DNA of 64,000 bases, taken from contig SWBL01000112.1 of assembly GCA_024195585.1 (NCBI GenBank), forward strand, positions 62,001-126,000, in the 5' to 3' direction. The notes under the pieces were generated by a model that was not told where the DNA came from, did not search any database, and saw nothing but the letters and a program-made list of their open reading frames with translations. Both the position numbers and the translations under genes were made by a program. Below, piece by piece: positions 10,400 through 21,557 of this stretch. The DNA comes from Aureobasidium sp. EXF-3400 (lineage: Eukaryota > Ascomycota > Dothideomycetes > Dothideales > Saccotheciaceae). Numbering within the stretch: the first letter of the stretch is position 1; every line of letters begins with the position of its first letter.

Positions 10400-11818
10400 T
10401 CATTCGATCCTTGTTTTCTTATCAGAGTATTCTTCATCTTCATCTACCTCAGCGTGCTTGCGCTTAGCACCGCTCTCCTCACCCGCAGCCGTTGTGTCAT
10501 CAAGGTCGAAGGTGTTTTCATCTGGATCATGTAGTGCGTTTACAATCTTCCTCGTACCCATGTCATCGCCCTCTACTGTCTCATCCAAGTTGGGATCTAT
10601 CCAACCCTCTGTGTAGCTGCCTCCGAAGTCGATAATCCATAACTTGTCGTCCTTATCGACCATGAAGTTATCTGCTTTGGCGTCACCCCATATGAGGTCG
10701 TGTTGGTGCAGGAGATTTACCATCCTCTCAGACTCGGACGCCCAGCGATCTCTTTTGGATTGTGGAACATCCGAGTCGAGGAGATGAGTTAGTGGCTCAG
10801 CTGCTTCGATGTGTGTTTGGAGGAAGCCCATGATATCGGTCTTGGAGTCTGTGAACGACACTAACCCCTTAACTTGGGGCACACGCATTTCTCTGTGCAG
10901 GTTGAGCTTTTCAATATCTTTCATGATCTTGAGCTCGCGTTTGGTTGGTCCAGGTTGAGCAGGATCAACGACCTTGAGGAAGTAGAGGTTATCCTTATGG
11001 CGGACGATAGCAGGCAAAGCACCGGCGGTCTCGACAATTTCCAGATCTGATGCTTGGAACCAGGGGATGTCGAGCTTCAGAATGTATTTCGGTAGAGTGA
11101 CATTCGGAAGGAGATTGTTCATCTTGAATCGTAATGCAGGCGATGACTCCACTTCTTTTGGTGTTATTCTGCCATCTTTGTATTGTATAGCGTAGAAGTG
11201 TGTCGTCGGGTGGTACCAATCATGTACGTTGATTGTCTGCATCTCATTTCTTGATGGAGCATGCATGTCAATTTCGGCTTCCAAGTGCGAGAGTATCCAG
11301 GCCTGCAGTTCCTCTTCAGAGTCGTTCTCGGCTTTGTCGTTATCCTCGAGCACAACACCGCTATCTTTGGAAGCAACGGTAGGACTCCTGATGCCCTTCC
11401 GGCACTCAGGGCATGTGTACTCATCGATCGAGGCTCCTTCTTCTTGCGAGACGCCGACACAGTCGCCATGGAACCATTCGTTGCAGCTATCACAGCCAAT
11501 CATGAAGCCTCGATCAGGTCCGCGACATACACAGTATGTTCCTTCTTCTGCGCGGTCTGCCTTAGGTTCCTCTGATGCGCAAGGAGAGTCTTTCGGTCGG
11601 TCCTGTAATGTACCATCTTTCGCCATATTGACCAATTTTGCATATTCTTCTACAGCCTTGTTGTCACCCCCTGAAGCGCTTTTCATCTTCTTGAAATCGA
11701 CAAAGGCATGAAAACGTACTCCATTGGCGAGAAGTGTTAGTGAAGAGTCATTGTTCTTGTCGCGGAAGAAATCAAGAACGTGAGCAGGCTTCGTCCTGCG
11801 CCCTGCTGAAGCCGACAT
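10400..11818 (-). CDS. PHD-finger protein with a kinase-like domain
   Basis: A single exon of 472 residues. A PHD zinc finger lies at about residues 94-140, with the Cys4-His-Cys3 order visible in YCVCRG, MIGCDSCNEWFHGDC and YTCPEC; PHD fingers read histone H3 tails. A small protein-kinase-like fold lies at about 270-430: Lys near 282 (YFLKVV), Glu near 295 (KREL), a catalytic loop-like GDAKADN (Asp379, Lys381, Asn384) and DFGG (Asp397). The catalytic residues look intact, but little follows the DFG motif, as in atypical kinases. The C-terminus is acidic, then basic (AKRKHAEVDEDEEYSDKK), fitting nuclear localisation. Chromatin-targeted phosphotransfer is an inference. It is convergent with the F-box gene. 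Confidence 0.8.
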   Translation of the reverse strand: MSASAGRRTKPAHVLDFFRDKNNDSSLTLLANGVRFHAFVDFKKMKSASGGDNKAVEEYAKLVNMAKDGTLQDRPKDSPCASEEPKADRAEEGTYCVCRGPDRGFMIGCDSCNEWFHGDCVGVSQEEGASIDEYTCPECRKGIRSPTVASKDSGVVLEDNDKAENDSEEELQAWILSHLEAEIDMHAPSRNEMQTINVHDWYHPTTHFYAIQYKDGRITPKEVESSPALRFKMNNLLPNVTLPKYILKLDIPWFQASDLEIVETAGALPAIVRHKDNLYFLKVVDPAQPGPTKRELKIMKDIEKLNLHREMRVPQVKGLVSFTDSKTDIMGFLQTHIEAAEPLTHLLDSDVPQSKRDRWASESERMVNLLHQHDLIWGDAKADNFMVDKDDKLWIIDFGGSYTEGWIDPNLDETVEGDDMGTRKIVNALHDPDENTFDLDDTTAAGEESGAKRKHAEVDEDEEYSDKKTRIE

Positions 11819-12418
11819 TAGGTATGAGATATGTTATGATCCAGGAAGAAGAGGAAGGTTTTGATAACAAGCAATGCAGTAGAGAGTAAACAGTATAGAG
11901 AGATCTTTTTCTGCTAAATCAATGACAGTACGAGACACGCGACCTTTAAGAACAAACCACTTTACGCGCTGACCTACCGTGAGCATCTCGCGCTCGTCAT
12001 TGATATCATTTTCTCAAATCGACACATCAAAGGCGTCATGGTTCCTGATCTGCGGAAAGAAAATCGATATGACTTCCCGATCGGGTATCGTAAGTGCAAG
12101 ATTAGGTTTGAGACTTGGCGAGATCTGATCTCGCGAACATGTCATCGTCGTGATTCTCCCAGCCACCCGATGCATGCTGTTTCTGTTGTTTACACAACTT
12201 CTGCTATTCTTCTCGGACGACAATCAGAAGCTGATAGTAAGCTACAGAGCGACACAATCGTCTTCTCAATAGAGTCGAGCCCAAGAAAGACCAGCAGGAT
12301 GACGAAACTAGTGAATATCTCCCGAGTCCTGAGACGTTGGTCAAAGTCTATGTTCTGTGGTACATATTGACTTTGATGGAAAACTGCTCCATCAGCCAAT
12401 AGCAGCTCAGCTAGCTTA
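11819..12418. other. Intergenic upstream of tRNA-Asp
   Basis: Upstream region of the minus-strand PHD-kinase gene and 5' flank of the tRNA. No gene recognised. Confidence 0.5.
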
Positions 12419-12509
12419 TCTTCATTGGTCTAGTGGTCATGATTTCCGCTTGTCAAGAGTAACATCTCGTCAAGCGCGGGAGACCAGGGTTCGATTCCCT
12501 GATGGAGAG
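12419..12509 (+). tRNA. tRNA-Asp (GTC) with intron
   Basis: The acceptor stem pairs TCTTCAT (12419-12425) with ATGGAGA (12502-12508), followed by discriminator G at 12509. The internal A box TGGTCTAGTGG and B box GGTTCGATTCC are present, and the T stem CAGGG/CCCTG is perfect. Removing 19 bases (12456-12474) after position 37 gives the anticodon arm TCCGC-TTGTCAC-GCGGG, with anticodon GTC, so it reads aspartate codons. The mature tRNA is 72 nt before CCA addition. T runs at 12515-12518 and 12527-12531 can terminate RNA polymerase III. Confidence 0.92.
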
Positions 12510-13905
12510 GACATTCTTTTGGCTTCTTTTTGGTCTTTGACTGGACATCATGCCTACTAATCACAGAGCTTCTAGCGGCGTGAGCGCTGGTGAAGTTCTG
12601 GCCTTTGTTGTGCTAGTGTGGTAAGGGTGATGGAGATGTTGTCTTCTTTTACTTGCAAATAGTTGAATAGGTATGCTAAGAGGCTACCGTCTCTTTTTGC
12701 TTGTAGTAGTTAGCAGACCTGGATTTATTGCCTAACAAGCTGTTAAGTATTCTTCTCTGAGCATGGCTTGATTTTGTGATTGTGTCAATTCCATCGAGGG
12801 TACGCTTGCATCATAGCCGATATATTCTGAGGTTCGACTTGAAGTTCTACGAATACCTTGAAACCAGCCTATCAGCCAACAACAACACTATTCGCATTGC
12901 CTATGTGCTTGATCGTATGGATAATAAGTCCATTGACCCCCCTGAGCTATGTAAACATTCATTGGTCAGTGCAATTGCCTGATTTACATATTGACATACG
13001 TTCGGATGGTTGAAGCTTGGGTGACCCTGCCCTTCTCCTTCCAGCTACGACACCCATTCTCAGACATCCATGCCGCTCCAACCGTTATCCTTCAATAGCT
13101 ACTGATCCGGTACCGTTAGGGTTGACTCAATCATGTGCAAGTGTCAGTTGTGCAGAATTCCGCTTCTCGCCTTACCTTTACCAAGGTCTTGTGATGATTG
13201 AATATAGGTCAGTAGACTAATATCGCTTGTGAGCACTTTCGATCTCACATGCAGTACGAAGAGACTTTGCAACCTAGGTAAATTGACAAGTCTGGTACTC
13301 CATCTGTCATTCGGTTGACGTATAGATGGAGTATCGTTGCTTGTTAGGAGTTTCTTACGGAGAATGGTTACTTGACGCGTGCTCACAAAGGTCAATCACC
13401 ACTAGCACGCCTTTCTAGGCGACAACTCAGCTCGTCTAAGAGCAAAAGTAGAAGGGAGCGACAAGTCTACCAGTTGACAAAGGCAGAGAACGTGCGTAGT
13501 CTGACATTTCCACATGACCTGCAGCTGTGTGTACTTCATTCGGGCGTTGCGCCTCAGCCTGCGACGACGACTCTCCTTCTTCCAACGGCCATGTACCTCG
13601 AGTCGAATACTGCTAGCACATGCCGACGCGTTATACGCCAAAGACATGGCATACAATGATGGGTGAAGAGTAAATTAAAAACTCCTTCTCCAGGCCAGGA
13701 TTGGCTGCAGAAAGTTGGCATGAAGACGTCACTTCCAAGCGCTGGTGTTGTTTCGTCTCGGCTTTGGGTGAGTCTGCTCTTAAGAGTATTTACGACAACA
13801 CACCAGACACAAAAACGCTGTATATAAGGGAAGGTAAATCTCGTCTGTTCGTATGCTTTTTCTCCCATAATCTATTCCTTCATCTCGTTTCTGCAAGCCT
13901 CCGTC
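12510..13905. other. Intergenic, GH64-type gene promoter at right end
   Basis: No gene recognised over about 1.4 kb; reading frames are short and lack domain features. The right end carries the TATA box listed separately. Confidence 0.5.
13821..13828 (+). promoter_or_regulatory. TATA box of the GH64-type gene
   Basis: TATATAAG lies 85 bases upstream of the ATG at 13906, followed by a TC-rich leader. This spacing suits a fungal TATA-driven, regulated promoter. Confidence 0.6.
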
Positions 13906-15225
13906 ATGGTAGCATCTCTCCCCTTCAAGCTTGTCAACGACACCAATTCGGACAACGTCTGGGCCTATATCACAGGCATCAACATTGCTGATGGAAGACG
14001 TGTGCTGTTACAAGCAGACGGAAAAACTCTCTACTTTCCGGAGAATCCGCCTGCGATTGGATCGCAGCTAGCTGAAGACTGCGCCATACCACTTGGAAGT
14101 CCAGGAAACTCTGTCACAGCTACTGTACCTCAGATTGCTGGTGGCCGTGTATGGTTTTCAATCGACAGCAAGCTAACTTTCCTGTTGAACCCTGGGCCAG
14201 CTCTCGTCGAGCCTTCTGTCCTGAACCTTAGCGATCCGAACGCAAAGGTGAATTTTGGATTCTGCGAATTCACGCTGAACGACGCCCAGCTGTACGCGAA
14301 TATCAGTTATGTTGACTTTGTGTCCAACGCTCCCATCGCCATCACTCTAGAGAACTCGGCTGGGACAATACAGCATGTATCAGGCATGCCTGCAAATGGT
14401 CTTGAAGGAGTGTGCGCCGATATGAGGGCTCAGGCACAGAAAGACGGAAAACCATGGGACAAACTGATCGTTCAGGAAAATGGACAAGATTTCCGTGTTC
14501 TCAACCCATCTCATGGTGATGCTGTTGGAGCAAGTTTTGCAGGATATTACGAGCCATATGTCGACGAAGTCTGGAATTATTACAGCACTGACTCCAGAAA
14601 CTTTACGCTCAACACTCAGGCAGGTCCTGGTGTCCTTGATGGCAAGGTCTCGAACGATCAACTGCTCATTGGCCAGGAAGCATTTGAGAAACCAAGCACA
14701 GCAGACATTTTTGGATGTAACAGTGGTCCCTTCACTACCGGATCAGACGCGACTCGCAACGCCATCATCCCTCGTCTTGCCGCTGGCTTCGTGCGTACTA
14801 CCCTGGTGTCTCAGACTCAACAGCCATCGGACCCGTCCACCTACTACCAGACCGATCCCACTGACCACTACTGTCGTATTGTGCACGAGCACAACCTCGA
14901 CAAGAAGGGCTATGGGTTTGCGTACGATGATGTGCAGCCAGACGGTGGAGAAGACCAGTCGGGCAAAGTCAACGATGGTTCACCAGCTCTTTTCACGATC
15001 GCTGTAGGAGGCCAACATGCATACACCGGAAACACACCTCCCGCTTCAACTAGCACAGTCATAGAAGAAGAGGCCAAGCCTGCGCCCGTGGCTGATTCTG
15101 CTCCTGCTCCTCAAGAGAACGGACAGCAACAGCCAATGCAAGAAAGCCGTCCACCAGTTCCGCAGCGCAAGAGCAGTGGACTTCGTGGAAAGCTCAGTGG
15201 CTGGAAGAAGAAGTTCTTACAGTAG
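13906..15225 (+). CDS. GH64 / thaumatin-like beta-1,3-glucanase family protein
   Basis: A single exon of 439 residues. Residues 5-370 resemble the glycoside hydrolase 64 / thaumatin-like superfamily: an opening LPFKLVNDTNSDNVWAYITG, the strand pattern RVWFSIDSKLTF, NFGFCEFTLND, ISYVDFVSNAPIAI, and the late YCRIVHEHNLDKKGYGFAYDDV block. Bacterial GH64 enzymes cut beta-1,3-glucan to pentasaccharides. The N-terminus starts directly with the domain and has no signal peptide, so the protein should stay in the cell. The last 75 residues are a Pro/Ala/Gln linker ending in a basic stretch (RGKLSGWKKKFLQ). The substrate is uncertain and the catalytic acids were not assigned. Confidence 0.8.
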   Translation: MVASLPFKLVNDTNSDNVWAYITGINIADGRRVLLQADGKTLYFPENPPAIGSQLAEDCAIPLGSPGNSVTATVPQIAGGRVWFSIDSKLTFLLNPGPALVEPSVLNLSDPNAKVNFGFCEFTLNDAQLYANISYVDFVSNAPIAITLENSAGTIQHVSGMPANGLEGVCADMRAQAQKDGKPWDKLIVQENGQDFRVLNPSHGDAVGASFAGYYEPYVDEVWNYYSTDSRNFTLNTQAGPGVLDGKVSNDQLLIGQEAFEKPSTADIFGCNSGPFTTGSDATRNAIIPRLAAGFVRTTLVSQTQQPSDPSTYYQTDPTDHYCRIVHEHNLDKKGYGFAYDDVQPDGGEDQSGKVNDGSPALFTIAVGGQHAYTGNTPPASTSTVIEEEAKPAPVADSAPAPQENGQQQPMQESRPPVPQRKSSGLRGKLSGWKKKFLQ

Positions 15226-15671
15226 AACCCAAGAACATGAATATCTAGGCCGACGCTACCTTTTTTGATACCACATTCTGTACAGATTGCATACTTTTAG
15301 TTGTTTTCAAATTCACCTATTATCAAGCATAAGCTTATGATTTACGTGCATTCAGTGATGCTCAAGTATCCCCTCCTCGTGCGCCAAAGGACATGACACG
15401 TGCATTTATAGCAACTTCGAGAAGTAGCCGAGTGAGAGTGAAAGTGTGAGTGCGTGTGAGAGCGTGAATCTGAATGAGGCTGGTGTTGATGAGCATGGGG
15501 AGTCTTGGCACGACGGAAACGCGAACTGAATGTTTGGCAGCTCCAACCGATTCTGGTCACGATCGCATACCAATTCTTCCAGGAAACACACGAGAGTAGC
15601 CTTAACGCACTGCTATCCATCAGTTGCAGACACTCCCATAATCACTTGCACTGCTAGAGGGAGCAACCACA
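15226..15671. other. Intergenic with purine-rich GT/GA tract
   Basis: Promoter region of the Nup84 gene. At about 15428-15480 the plus strand is almost free of C and alternates GA and GT (GTGAGAGTGAAAGTGTGAGT), a simple-sequence tract. Confidence 0.55.
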
Positions 15672-18600
15672 ATGGCGCCCGTAACAAGGAAAACCGTCAG
15701 CTCTGGCGCATTCAAGCCCGTCCATCGCAAGGTACAACCACAAGCTATTATTTGCGCGCTAGCTCTAATCTGTCTTTGCAATGTACAGGGCTCTCAGACC
15801 AACACAAACTCCTTCGCCGATGTTACTCGCACAAATGGCTACTCGACTTCACAGGTGCATTTTCCTGTTGCTCTCTCTGCCAAAACCCGACCACTAACTT
15901 CATCTCTCCAGAACTCCGCCAGCAACGGCAGCGCCCTCGTACCTACCAGTCAACTCATCGACCAGATCAATCCCTTGCGCGACATGGCAGATCGCGTCGG
16001 CCGCGAAGTCGACCACTTTGCAGAAACCCTCGACAAATTCAACTCTCGTCTACATGGTCAGGATGCCTACCGTACTGCCATCGACCTCACTCTAGAGTAC
16101 AAGGACTTCGCAAGTACTATGGTCAAGAAGTTGAAGAAGCGCCACGATGCTCAGCGCGTCAACGAGATGAAGAACGAATTTGGCAAGAGGATCACCCAAT
16201 CTCCCATCAGAAATTCTAGCCTTTCTGGCGCAGTAGGTCCTGTCACTCACAACGATGGCGACGAAGACATTCCCGCCCAAACTTCGCTCGACACGCTGAG
16301 ACAATGGCAAACCGAACTCGACACCTGGGAGCTATTCCGCATCATGCTCGAACTACGATACTCGCCTGAGAAACAGGCTCGCCAGCAAGAGAAGGAAGCA
16401 AGACTAGCAGACTTGGGCACACCAAATACATACACATCAGACTCTGACATCTGGGAACGTTTTGCGCTGGACAACGATTCAGCCAGAGAGCGACATCTAG
16501 TCCTCAAATGGCTACAAGGAGCCGCCAATCACGGCGAAAGTGACATTGAGGCCATTGCTGAAGAGTTGGAGAAGAAATCGGGCAGAGGAACAGGCATCTG
16601 GTTCAATGGCTGGATGGAGACCCGTGAGAGAATCAAAGGAACGAAAAGAATGCGCGTCTTTTCAACCGCCTCATCCGATATGCTCGACGTGAAGCGCACT
16701 CACAGCAATGAGCCACTAGTATCTTCTCTGGATCCGGACGCACCGACTCGTCAATACCGTGTTTTGGAAAAGGCAGACGAATATTCAGAAAGAGCACTTT
16801 GGATGACTTGCTGGGAGATGTTAAGGCGTGGCCGCTCATGGAACGACATCTGCCAGTGGTGCTCTGAACACAACCAAAGCTGGCGTGCTGTAAGCATGGC
16901 AGTTTCTGCCGACTCTGATGTCGACATGGCTCTGCCGGGTGGCTCGGCTGGTTCGCTTTGGCGTCGCATGTGCTATGCCCTGACACAGCAAACTGGTCTG
17001 GACGAGTATGAGGCTGCTGTCTATGGTGTGCTCAGTGGTGACCTAGAATCGGTCAAGCGTGTGTGCCAGAGCTGGGATGACTACATCTTCGCCCATTACA
17101 ACTCCCTTCTGATCGGGCAGCTGGAGGAATATCTGCAGAAGAGCTTCCCCGAGAAGTTTGCATCTGGTACAGCCACAAAGTTCTCGCTCTTCGACTCTCT
17201 TAGGCACCACGGCGACCAACAGGATGTTGCTCGAAACTTGATTAGGCGTCTCAACGAGCAATCTTCCACCTCGCAAGAGGCCAGGAAGCCTCTCAAGTTG
17301 CTGCAAGGCAGTCTCATTGCTGACAATTTCGCCGACTTGTGTAAGAATCTTGCGACAGCAATCTCGGACGCTGCCTGGTACCAAACCACTTCGACCACTA
17401 TAGTTCCCTTGCGTACGGCCGTCTCTCCAGACTCTCAACGAGAGAGCGTCATATTCAATGATTACGATGCTCTACGTATTGTTACCCACATGGTTCTGAT
17501 GCTACGTGAATTCCACGAGCCTCTTTCAGACACCAAGTCCGACCCTGAAGCGCTTGACAACATCATTGCTGCTTACATTCAACTTCTGCGTGCGGCTGGC
17601 AGATGGGAACTCACATCAGTCTACGCATCGAGAATGTCGCCTACTCGTGGTACCAAATCACTCGCACAGACCATGACCGACGTACAAGACCTGCAGGAGA
17701 AAATGCACTTTACCAGGCTCATGTCGACCTACGGCATTGATCCTGTTGCTGTCTTGACCGAACAAGCCAAGTATCTCATGGAAGAAGTTCTCCCCAAAAA
17801 GCCTGCTGGACAGGAGAATCTGAAGATCATCGAGAATACCAAGGAAGATCTTTATCCTGGTCAAAGGATCAAGTTGAACTTTGTGGAAGAAGGAAAAGGT
17901 GGCGAGGGTATTGCCGACCACCTCGCTGTTTTCCATCTCATGGAGGGCCATTGGGAAGTCTCCTTCCAAACACTGGCATATGCTTGCAGGAAGCTGCTGC
18001 GTAAGTCGCGAACGCTCGTTGAAACCAATTCATCATGCTAACAATTTTCAGTCAATGGTTGCTTCCAAGAGGCATCCCGCTTGGTTGATCAACTGTCTTT
18101 CGAGCTACTGTGTACAGCAAAATCAAGGCCGCTCCTTGGGACATCGGTCAATGTAATGGATCGCGAAGAAACTGCATTGCTCCCTCAAGATGCCGAACAT
18201 GCAGCAAAGTTACGTGTCCTTCAAAGACAATGCAGAGGATACTATGAGCTCAGTCTGTTGGTCAAGGCTGTTGATGCCCTCAATGCTTGGAGGACGGTGG
18301 AACATGACTATGCCACGTGAGTATTGACGATTCTGCCATTGTATAGCCCTACTAACTGCGCATCTAGTAAGGTTCCACGACCCAGTTCACTGCCGGCCAA
18401 GGTCAAGACAACCTTTGAGGATACTTGTGCTGCGATTGAGCCTGTGCTGAGTGGCATCCTCATGCACGCGAAAGATGGTACGCAAATAATCCATGATCCA
18501 GAAGCAAGAGCTCAACTGACTTCAAAGCAGACGACGAAGCCGCAGACTTGGCCAAGATTCGTAACTGGTACCTGCCCGAGGTTGTCCTCGCATACAACAC

Positions 18601-18853
18601 GGTGCTCTGCGCAGGCGCTCACATGATCAGCCGCGATCATCTCTTGAGGAGTATGGAACTGGCAAACGATGTTGCCAACGACAAGACGGGTCTGGCTGAG
18701 TGCTTTATGGAGTCTCGACGTATGCGCGAGCTGGTCGTTGCGTTCGCACAGTCCAGTGAGACTATGCTGAAGTTGAACGAGATGAACCAGGGCAAGCGCG
18801 AGAGGAAGAACAAGGCAGGCAAGAACCTTGACATCTGGGAGATCAAGGCGTGA
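15672..18853 (+). CDS. NUP84: Nuclear pore complex subunit Nup84/Nup107
   Basis: Six exons: 15672-15731, 15789-15854, 15912-18000, 18052-18316, 18368-18477 and 18531-18853, giving 970 residues. Long alpha-helical repeats match the Nup84/Nup107 scaffold protein of the Y complex; characteristic stretches include YSERALWMTCWEMLRRGRSW, GSLWRRMCYAL and the C-terminal RNWYLPEVVLAYNTVL. It should sit in the outer rings of the nuclear pore, binding Nup145C/Nup96 and Nup133. Introns 1 and 2 are each exactly 57 nt, phase 0 and free of stop codons, so retention would add 19 residues each without breaking the frame. They have good donor, branch (CTAATC, CTAAC) and acceptor sites, so I treat them as introns. 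Confidence 0.9.
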
Positions 18854-19247
18854 CCCACCGTCACCGAGCAGGGCGTGTATGTTGAACAAGAACTGAGTAC
18901 ATGACTGTCATTATCAGAGAGTGATGGCTCATCGTGTGCCAGACTCTTTGACAAGAAGGAGCCCTGAAGATCTGAAACACACGGAAGGTGGGGCTGAAGC
19001 TCAAACGTGGGGTAATTTACTGTAGCTTCTGCAATGATGGCATCTGACGAGTTCACGCCCTTGCAGAGACAACAATAGCGGAGCACAGATTACGACACAT
19101 TTTGAGATTCATCACCATTCTCACATAAGCGTCGGACTATATAATACAAAGCCCTCGATCGCACGAAACATAGATCAATCACAGCGTTCATCATCAGCTT
19201 CAGCGTTCTTCACTTGGCCATCTTCAAAGCACGATTGACCATTGATC
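18854..19247. other. Intergenic, promoter of cyanamide hydratase
   Basis: 3' region of Nup84 and promoter of the next gene. Apart from the TATA box nothing was recognised. Confidence 0.5.
19138..19146 (+). promoter_or_regulatory. TATA box of the cyanamide hydratase gene
   Basis: TATATAATA lies about 105 bases before the ATG at 19248. A strong TATA box suits a stress- or substrate-inducible gene. Confidence 0.55.
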
Positions 19248-20040
19248 ATGTCAAAAACAATCGAAGACAATGGCTGGACTGCAGTTCCAAGAAGCCTCGA
19301 GAAGTTACTCGCCAACCGCAAGAACCCCAAGTCAAAGGCAACACCGCTTCGAGTCGAGGACATGCCATTGCCCAACAGTCCTGTCGTGGATCTTACTCTG
19401 AAACATGCAAGAGATCACTTGCCAAAGCAGACTTTCAGCCACAGCATGCGCGTCTACTACTACGGTACGTTAATGGACCATTGCAACATCACTCAACGCT
19501 GTCAAGGCGTCACACAACACGACAACCACTGACATAATGACATACACAGGCCAAGCAATTGCCATGCAGCACTTTCCCGAATGGCGCTACAGCCCAGAAA
19601 CATACCTGCTCGCCAGTCTCCTGCACGATATCGGCACTACAGACGCAAACATGTCTTCCACACAGCTGAGCTTCGAATTTCAAGGCGGCATCCAAGCACT
19701 GAATCTATTGATCCAGAACGGCGCACCTCAATCAACTGCCGAATCCGTGTGCGAGACCATCATCAGACACCAGGATGTTGGCGACACTGGCAACATTACC
19801 ACTTTGACTGCTGTGATACACTTTGCCACGTTACTCGACAATGCCGGTGCGAACCCAGAATTGGTGCACAAGGACACAATTGAGAGTGTTGTCAAGGCCT
19901 GGCCTAGAGAAGGTTGGACTGGATGCTTTGCTGCTACTGTCAGGAAGGAGACGGAACTCAAGCCATGGTCACACACGACAAAGATTGAGGGCTTTGCTGA
20001 AAAGGTAGAAGCGAACGAAACGATGCGTCCCTATGACTAA
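19248..20040 (+). CDS. HD-domain cyanamide hydratase-like protein
   Basis: Two exons, 19248-19464 and 19550-20040 (85-nt intron), give 235 residues. The HD metal-dependent hydrolase fold is visible: His in KQTFSHSMRVYYYG, the HD pair in LASLLHDIGTTDANM, and a late CETIIRHQDVG. These fit the fungal cyanamide hydratase family (Myrothecium Cah; yeast DDI2/DDI3), which converts cyanamide to urea. The length is close to the family norm (about 225-245). It should be cytosolic. In yeast the homologs respond to DNA-alkylating stress; whether that holds here is inference. Confidence 0.88.
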
Positions 20041-20405
20041 AGAGGATGGTCGAATACGATGTTACAAATTGATGACTCTGATGCTTCTGGAGGTACTTGT
20101 ATACTCATGGAGTATGATTGGTTTGCTGGATGCTGACTGAGATAATGACAGAGAGAACGCTCTGTTACTCGGAAGTATTGTGTATTTTGTAGCTACACAT
20201 ATTGATCCTCGCCATTTTGGTTGGATCGATAGAAGAATGGAAAGATAAGGCTATATATACATTAACTTGAGAGCTTGACATTTGCTCAAGTATATGGTAG
20301 AAGATCGGATGTTTTTAGAAGGAGAGACCAGAAGAGCAAAGAACGCCAGTCGTGTATGCGATGATAATGGTTTAGTTGACAAAAGAAAAGAGAAAAAGGA
20401 AATGA
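20041..20405. other. Convergent 3' regions
   Basis: The hydratase and transporter genes converge. Nothing recognised beyond AT-rich untranslated sequence. Confidence 0.5.
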
Positions 20406-21557
20406 TCATGATCTCGGGGCGGGCTTCTTGACGCTCAACTCGACTTTGCTGTACCATGCAGCACCGAGAAGAGTGACCAGCATACCGGCTCCGTTCTCGG
20501 GTCCGACGCGGACGTTGAAGAGAACGATGCCGAGAAGAATTGTAAGGCATTGCTTGAGGTTGCCGCAGACGCTCAATGTCAGGGCACCAGCGAGCTTGTT
20601 TGTTTGGAAGGAAGTGACGTTGAGCATGAAGGCAAGGATGCCGTTTCCGAGCAGAGCGAGAACGACTGAAGAGCTAAGACCACCCTCGGCGGCGAACTTG
20701 CCGAAGCTGGCGACTTCTCCGGTGCAGTATGCGTAGACGAGCGATTGAGCGGCGGCGAGGGGAGACATGCGCAGGAGGAGTTCGAGGGCGGGAAGCTTGA
20801 GGCTACCGGTCAGGAGGCGGTTGGTTGCGACGGTCTAATCAGGCTGTCAGTAAAGATACGAATGCATTCAAGTCGAGATGTGGGATCCTACCTTGATGGC
20901 AGCAAGGAAGACACCGAGGAAGGTGAGGGATGCGCCCATAAGAGAAAAGTAGTAGTCGCCGTATGTGCTAAGTCCAACACCGAGAACAATGGGGATCAAA
21001 GCCATGTATGTAGCCTTTGCGTAGGAGCGGCCGTAGAACCAGCGGTAGATCAGAACGGTTGCGACGGGGCAAGTCGAGCGGGCGATTTGGTGGAAAGGAA
21101 CCGAGACCATCTCAAGAGAGACGTTGGAGATGGCAATGTTGATGGTGAAGAGGACAGAGAAAGCCACCAGGACATAGTTGTCTTGTCGTGTGAGGTACGA
21201 GAGCTTGATGTGGCCTGCGAGCAGGAGCGCGTAGCATCCGACCGCCGCGCATGTAGCGTGTAATGTGGTCATGAGCCATGGGAAGGCGAACTTGTCGAGG
21301 ACGGCCTTGTTGTATAGCGTGAGGCCCAGGTTCATGGCGAAGTATAATCCAAGACAGATCATCTTGACCCGAGTCGACACGAGGTATTCGGCGCCTTCCT
21401 GTGCGCTCTTTGCTTGTGTCTGTTCCTCGACTATCGCCTGCTTCTCGACGTCGTCATGGTCGCTCAGCAGCTTCTGGCGCTGCTGATCTTCATGGTAGTC
21501 GCTAAACTCGGACTCGTCCATGGACGATTGTGGTTGCTTCTCGGAGATGGAAGCCAT
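20406..21557 (-). CDS. TPT-family nucleotide-sugar/triose-phosphate-type transporter (SLC35E-like)
   Basis: Two exons, 21557-20892 and 20834-20406 (57-nt intron), give 364 residues. A 65-residue acidic cytosolic N-terminus is followed by about ten membrane helices with TPT features: YFAMNLGLTLYNKAVL in helix 1, FPWLMTTLHA, NVSLEMVSVPFHQIAR with ARSTCPVATVL, and a C-terminal KQCLTILLG region (Lys conserved in the family) before LFNVRVGPENGAGMLVTLLG. The protein ends KKPAPRS. Relatives move nucleotide sugars across Golgi or ER membranes; plant relatives include UDP-uronate and UDP-xylose carriers. The substrate is unknown. It sits next to UDP-glucose dehydrogenase on the same strand. Confidence 0.85.
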
